DNA of 64,000 nucleotides. Origin: DATMER01 sp035556715 (GTDB taxonomy: Bacteria; Acidobacteriota; Thermoanaerobaculia; Multivoradales; UBA5704). Below, piece after piece: positions 60,408-64,000 of the stretch. Each line of letters begins with the position of its first letter. Position 1 is the first letter of the stretch. The notes under the pieces are model-generated. The model did no database searches. It was not told the origin of the DNA and saw only the letters and a program-made list of their open reading frames with translations. Location of the stretch: NCBI GenBank assembly GCA_035556715.1, contig DATMER010000077.1, positions 1-64,000 of the forward strand. Reading direction: 5' to 3'. The translations under genes and the position numbers were made by a program.

Positions 60408-60505
60408 GAACCAAGGTTTCCTGCTCGCGTATATGGCTATGGCTCCACTACGCTGCCTTCTTTATTGTACAGCGGATCTGCCGGGTGGCGATAGAAGACC
60501 CCCGA
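60408..60505. repeat. Second copy of the attC-flanking 95-bp segment
   Basis: About 95 bp closely matching 58751-58850, again immediately beside an attC on the cassette's 3' side. Both contain the ATATGGCTATGG element that also recurs in the two 0.71-kb repeats (for example near 62320 and 63840). Confidence 0.75.
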
Positions 60506-60522
60506 GTCCTTGAATGTGAGAA

Positions 60523-61179
60523 TCACAGTCCTGCAAGTTCTTCGACCACCCGGCGAACCTGTGGAACCGCTTGCTCCAAGAGGAGCAGGACGAGGACCCC
60601 AGACCCGTCAAACTCCAGTCCCGTCCAGACGTCCGCCGCCGCATGAAATGGATGCCCAGGACCACCCCCAAGCGGAATCCTCTTCAGATCGATCTCCACG
60701 GTTCCTCCCTGCGGTACCGTGCCGGAGATGACGACGGCGGTGTACTGCTTCACAACCTGCGGAGTCAATCTCAGGTGTTTGTTCTCGTTGGTAAGTTCCG
60801 CAAGGGTTGAAAGCCAGTCTCCCGTATTGCCGAAGTGCTGGTACGTCTCTAGACGATCGACAATGTCCGGCCTTGACGCCAAGAGCCCAGGAATGGAGCG
60901 CTCGACGGTCTTGCGGAACGTCCTCTTATCACTGTCGTGTCGTGCGTACGGGAAGTAGATTTTGGGAGTGCGGCTTTGTGGCCGCCCATACGCGCTGAAC
61001 AATGCAACGGCACAGTAGTCGAGGGCTGACCGTAGGTTCTCCATCAGGTTCTTTACGTCTATGAGGAACGCCGGCGGGATGAGCCGCTCGGTCAGGCAAT
61101 GCGCGTGCATCTCTCGCAGCCTAACGAGCTCTTTCTCACAATGCTCGACGAGATGCCAAGCGTCTTCAAACTGAGTCAT
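60523..61179 (-). CDS. Hypothetical cassette protein
   Basis: 218 residues from the ATG at 61179. The N-terminal half is helical (DVKNLMENLRSALDYCAVALFSAYG, LAELTNENKHLRLTPQVVKQY); the second half is beta-rich with SGTVPQGGTVEIDLKRIPLGGG. LRSALDYCAVALF and NENKHLRL resemble a small domain seen in several hypothetical proteins; no activity can be assigned. Single gene of the cassette between attC J and K. Confidence 0.65.
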   Translation of the reverse strand: MTQFEDAWHLVEHCEKELVRLREMHAHCLTERLIPPAFLIDVKNLMENLRSALDYCAVALFSAYGRPQSRTPKIYFPYARHDSDKRTFRKTVERSIPGLLASRPDIVDRLETYQHFGNTGDWLSTLAELTNENKHLRLTPQVVKQYTAVVISGTVPQGGTVEIDLKRIPLGGGPGHPFHAAADVWTGLEFDGSGVLVLLLLEQAVPQVRRVVEELAGL

Positions 61180-61209
61180 CGCCAACCAAGCATAGCTGAG
61201 ATCTCAAAC

Positions 61210-61282
61210 GGCCAACGCTGACAAGGTGAGCGGCGGGACCGCGCTTTTTTGCGGTTCCGTCCGCTCGACTGCTGGGTTGGCC
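61210..61282 (-). other. attC site K (73 bp)
   Basis: Minus strand R'' GGCCAAC (61282-61276), R' GTTGGCC (61216-61210). Arms GTCGAGCGGACGGAACCGC / GCGGTCCCGCCGCTCACC with an AAAAAA loop region; same type as site I. Confidence 0.88.
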
Positions 61283-61376
61283 GCTGACAGCCGATATGTT
61301 TCGGTATGTGTATTCAGTCTTCTCCTCTTCAACGGCTGCGCCAATTTACCCCAGAGGCTTCCACAAGACCAAGCAC

Positions 61377-61709
61377 TCATGGGTACTGGACTGCAAGCCT
61401 CCCATTTACATCCGTCTCGAACACATCGCCGTCGCAGCCGTTGCCGACGAAGGCCTTCAAGCCCGCGGTGTTGTGCTCAAAAATGAAAAAGGCGGCCCGG
61501 TGAAGAGTGCCTTCCGCGTCCTTAAACACGAGTTGTGCAGTGGGATGGTTATGGCCCGTCGGATCTGTTGCTGGCTCGAAGTAGAGATTGTTTGAGCGGA
61601 AGATTGGTGCCTCCGCTACGGCTTTGCTTGTGCTGAGTCCGCCGAGGTAGCCGACGAGAAGACCCAAGGTCAGAACAAAGATCCAGGTTGCAAGTTTAGA
61701 ACGCTTCAT
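61377..61709 (-). CDS. Small exported protein (cassette gene)
   Basis: 110 residues; GGAGAATCC precedes the ATG. An N-terminal signal anchor (LATWIFVLTLGLLVGYLGGL) and a mature part with PTAQLVFKDAEGTLHRAAFFIFEHN and DVFETDVNGRLAVQYP. No family recognised. About 95 bases of non-coding DNA separate its stop from attC K. Confidence 0.65.
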   Translation of the reverse strand: MKRSKLATWIFVLTLGLLVGYLGGLSTSKAVAEAPIFRSNNLYFEPATDPTGHNHPTAQLVFKDAEGTLHRAAFFIFEHNTAGLKAFVGNGCDGDVFETDVNGRLAVQYP

Positions 61710-61759
61710 GGATTCTCCTTTGCCCGTTTGGGCTGTAAACTGATGACCGATTGCGTGAC

Positions 61760-61884
61760 GGCCAACGTTTCGCGGCTAAGCGGCGCCCATTCGCCTACCA
61801 CCGCCGATGCTCGGAACCACAACAGCTCGCAACCCACAACCATTGATGCGAACTCAGGCGTCCGCTTGAGCCGCAGGGTTGTAC
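61760..61884 (-). other. attC site L (125 bp, long type)
   Basis: Minus strand R'' GTACAAC (61884-61878, close to RYYYAAC) and R' GTTGGCC (61766-61760). Inner arms GGCTCAAGCGGACGCC / GGCGCCGCTTAGCC pair over about 14 bp. Its body is nearly identical to site M. Confidence 0.78.
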
Positions 61885-62475
61885 GCCGGCGCCCCTCGGC
61901 CTTGAGACGGCGACTGCTCGCCTACCACCGCTGCTCCGGACCGCGGGCTCGCAGGCCCAACTGCTCCTCGAAGGAGCCAAAGCTGCCCAACCACGATCTG
62001 TGATCGAAGCCACGACGGCTCCTCCGCCCCGGAGTGCCACCGCGTTACCGACAGCAGAGGTGGAGAGCGGATCCGGTTTCTTGGGCGAAACAGAGGTTCC
62101 GGAGCCCGAGAGCTCGCCACCTCGACTGCCTACCAACTACGACGGCCTATTTTACCACTGAACCAAACGAGTGAAGCCCACACAGATGGGGGCTCGGAGC
62201 CACGACCTTAACAGGCAGCTATCGTAGACGGAACTGCTTGCAGGAGAGAAGGCTCCGCGGGAGCGAGCTGACTCTTCCGGAGAGCGACAGCGGAGGCCCT
62301 GGAGAAAAAGCCGAGCTACCATAGCCATATCTCGAAGGATTGCTCGCCGACCACAGGCGGTGTTCGGAGGGACCCCTGCCGCGAGCACCACAAGAAAGAA
62401 CGGCCTCGGGGCGGCACCTGCTGAGCTACCAGGAGAGTTGGAAGGAGGACTCGGCCGAACTACTACGAAGGTACC
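61767..62475 (-). repeat. 0.71-kb ORF-less cassette, copy 1 (possible structured RNA)
   Basis: Colinear with 63289-64000, roughly 90 percent identical by eye, including the attC. Small insertions and deletions of one to a few bases shift every open frame between copies, so no protein is conserved. Several GC-rich hairpins are kept, such as GCTCC-TCGAA-GGAGC (near 61958), GCTCC-GCGG-GAGC (near 62246) and GGAG/CTCC pairs. Most of the cassette to attC N (62476-62574) is likewise without a gene. A non-coding RNA or other DNA element is possible. Confidence 0.65.
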
Positions 62476-62574
62476 TTGGCGGATGCTCGCTACCGCGGGC
62501 TCACAGACCTGTTGACCACGGACATCTACTCAACTCTTAACAAAAGAAAACCCGGGACGTACAACGCTGTGGGG

Positions 62575-62631
62575 CCTAACCGCGCGGCGCCGCGCCAGCG
62601 GTGCCGTCCGGTTGAGGCCCGGTGTTAGGTG
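62575..62631 (-). other. attC site N (57 bp, short type)
   Basis: Minus strand R'' ACCTAAC (62631-62625), R' GTTAGGC (62581-62575), both full matches; arms CAACCGGACGGCACCGC / GCGGCGCCGCGCGG. The TAA of R'' is the stop of the gene to the right. Confidence 0.9.
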
Positions 62632-63269
62632 GCGAACCACGGAGCGCGACCTCCCTTGTTAACGACATCCTGCTCATAAGCTAAAGGCCGTAAGTCGGTC
62701 ATCAGCGCCATGTCGGGGTCACCGGAGTATTGATGCCGGCCGGGATCCATCATTATCAGAGACAACTCGTTCAGTACATGATCGATCGTTTTAGACGGTA
62801 CATGAGCGGCTGCGAGGCGTACTACACACTGCTCAAAAGAGTCCTTAATAGGACCGACCTCATGTACAACGGTATTTGCCTCGTCTCTTGTAATAGGGAA
62901 GGGCTGAATCGATGCCGCAAAGGCGGCGGCAGTTGCAATAGTGGCGCCTGCTTCAAACCACCGAAACTGTTCATCATGGCTAGGTAGAAGCGTAAGTCTC
63001 AGGCGTGCAATTGTCTGGGTCGGGTGTAGAGAGGCACTTTCAATTCCTGACCGCTCTAAGAAGTTGCTAACAGTGGCTCTATGTCGCTCCTCACTAAACG
63101 ATACCAGTCTGATAAAGCAGAACCCACTTCGAAGTGCTTCTTCTCGAGAAGGAATTCGCTGCATGCGTCTGCGGTGGCGTTGGCGGAGTACCCAGGCGAG
63201 AGCACCCCCAAAGAATGCCAAAAGGGTGGCAATGGCAGCAAGAATATTAAGCTGTTCAGATGTAGACAT
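62625..63269 (-). CDS. Hypothetical membrane-anchored cassette protein
   Basis: 214 residues; AGAGG precedes the ATG. One N-terminal membrane helix (LNILAAIATLLAFFGGALAWVL), a basic stretch, then a soluble domain with no family I recognise (LRLTLLPSHDEQFRWFEAGATIATAAAFAASIQPF). The stop TAA is in the attC N R'' box. The cassette sits between two copies of the ORF-less cassette. Confidence 0.65.
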   Translation of the reverse strand: MSTSEQLNILAAIATLLAFFGGALAWVLRQRHRRRMQRIPSREEALRSGFCFIRLVSFSEERHRATVSNFLERSGIESASLHPTQTIARLRLTLLPSHDEQFRWFEAGATIATAAAFAASIQPFPITRDEANTVVHEVGPIKDSFEQCVVRLAAAHVPSKTIDHVLNELSLIMMDPGRHQYSGDPDMALMTDLRPLAYEQDVVNKGGRAPWFAT

Positions 63270-63281
63270 AGCCTCTTGGCC

Positions 63282-63405
63282 ACCTAACGTTTAGCGGCTA
63301 AGCGGCGCCCATTTGCCTACCACCGCCGGTGCTCGGAACACAACAGCTCGCAACCCACAGCCGTTGATGCGAACTCAGGCGTCCGCTTGAGCCGCAGGGT
63401 TGTAC
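63282..63405 (-). other. attC site M (124 bp, long type)
   Basis: Minus strand R'' GTACAAC (63405-63399) and R' GTTAGGT (63288-63282). Body matches site L; only R' differs (GTTAGGT against GTTGGCC), as expected because the last six bases of R' belong to the next cassette. Confidence 0.82.
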
Positions 63406-64000
63406 GCCGGCGCCTCTTCGCCCTCGGGACGGCGACTGCTCAACGGCCACCGATGCTCCCGACCGCGGGCTCGCAGGCCCCAACTGCTCCTCGAAGGAGC
63501 CAAAGCTACCCGACCACGATCTGTGATCGAAGCCACGATGGCTCCTCCGGCCCCGGAGTGCCGCCGCGCTACCGACAGCAGAGGTGGAGAGCGGATCCGG
63601 TCTCGGGCGAAACAGAAGTTCCGGAGCCCGAGAGCTCGTCACCGCGACTGCCTACCAACTACGACGGCCTATTTTACCACTGAACCAAAAGGGTGAAGCC
63701 CACAAAGAGGTGGCTCGGTGCCACGATCGCAACAAGCAGCTACCGTAGACCGAACTGCTTGCAGGAGAAGAGGCTCCGCGGGAGCGAGCTGACTCTTCCG
63801 GAGAGCGACAGCGGAGGCCCTGGAGGAAAAGCCCAGCTACCATAGCCATATCTCGAAGGGATTGCCCGCCGACCAAAGGCGATGTGCGGAGGGACCTCTG
63901 CCGCGAGCGCCACAAGAAAAGAACGGCCTCGGGGCGGTACCTGCTGAGAGACCAAGAGAGATGGTGGGAAAGATCTCGGCTCAACTACTACGAAGGGACC
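63289..64000 (-). repeat. 0.71-kb ORF-less cassette, copy 2 (runs off right edge)
   Basis: Second copy of the segment at 61767-62475, continuing to the window end. The recurring ATATGGCTATGG element is at about 63840 on the minus strand. No credible gene in either direction. Confidence 0.65.

Noticed and set aside
63640..63700. GGTTCAGTGGTAAAAT on the minus strand, like a tRNA D-arm
   Set aside because: No acceptor stem, anticodon stem or T-arm can be folded around it.
63652..63984. 110-codon minus-strand frame in the duplicated cassette, similar to one at 62152-62391
   Set aside because: The shared part is interrupted by frame-shifting indels between copies, so conservation is at the nucleotide level only.

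Overview
The window reads as a high-GC Gram-negative (diderm) chromosome. It carries outer-membrane machinery (a TamA/TamB-like pair, a PagL-like lipid A deacylase, a lipid A N-terminal-domain protein), ArnT-like glycosyltransferases, and regulators with TPR repeats. The style resembles Acidobacteriota, but no taxonomic marker was found and this is a low-confidence inference. The right 11 kb looks visibly lower in GC and is organised quite differently.

Region 1 (1-29.8 kb) is an exopolysaccharide locus. After the start of an IS3-type transposase (running off the left edge) and an array of 21-bp repeats, about twenty genes lie head to tail on the minus strand from 26.5 kb down to 0.5 kb, many overlapping by 1-4 bases. 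They are an export porin, a large beta-barrel protein, a chain-length regulator, a tyrosine-kinase-like ATPase, an initiating sugar phosphotransferase, many glycosyltransferases, a polysaccharide deacetylase, a FemAB-like protein, two asparagine-synthase-type amidotransferases, an O-ligase/polymerase, a membrane flippase-like protein, an FkbH/ACP/acyltransferase trio and a possible polysaccharide lyase. The set matches the exosortase A (XrtA/PEP-CTERM) associated EPS locus, yet no exosortase and no PEP-CTERM substrate is visible. Four sigma-54-type promoters (GG-N10-GC) sit at the heads of the transcription units, including a divergent pair before a methyltransferase and one before a third amidotransferase (27.9-29.8 kb).

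Region 2 (29.9-34 kb) has an AbrB/RelE-type toxin-antitoxin pair, a tiny secreted peptide with 14-residue STWDPDG repeats, a frameshifted zinc-binding/TPR/Fis-like regulator, a second TPR regulator, and a second 21-bp repeat array. Region 3 (34-52 kb) is mostly housekeeping and envelope genes: a glycosyltransferase, ribBA, tamA-like, tamB-like, nadK, tlyA, an O-antigen ligase-like protein, a Trm112-like protein, a PagL-like protein, two ArnT-like transferases, a GT2 and a lipid-A-N-domain protein.

Region 4 (about 52.9-64 kb) is a chromosomal integron cassette array. Twelve recognisable attC sites plus one decayed site, all in the same (minus) orientation, separate small genes whose stop codons often fall inside the attC R'' box. 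Cargo includes two RibD-C reductases, a FRG-domain protein, an Mrr-like nuclease, an HNH protein, a DUF4145-like protein, membrane proteins and unknowns. A 0.71-kb cassette with no credible ORF is present twice. No integrase is in the window; the orientation predicts attI/intI beyond the right edge.
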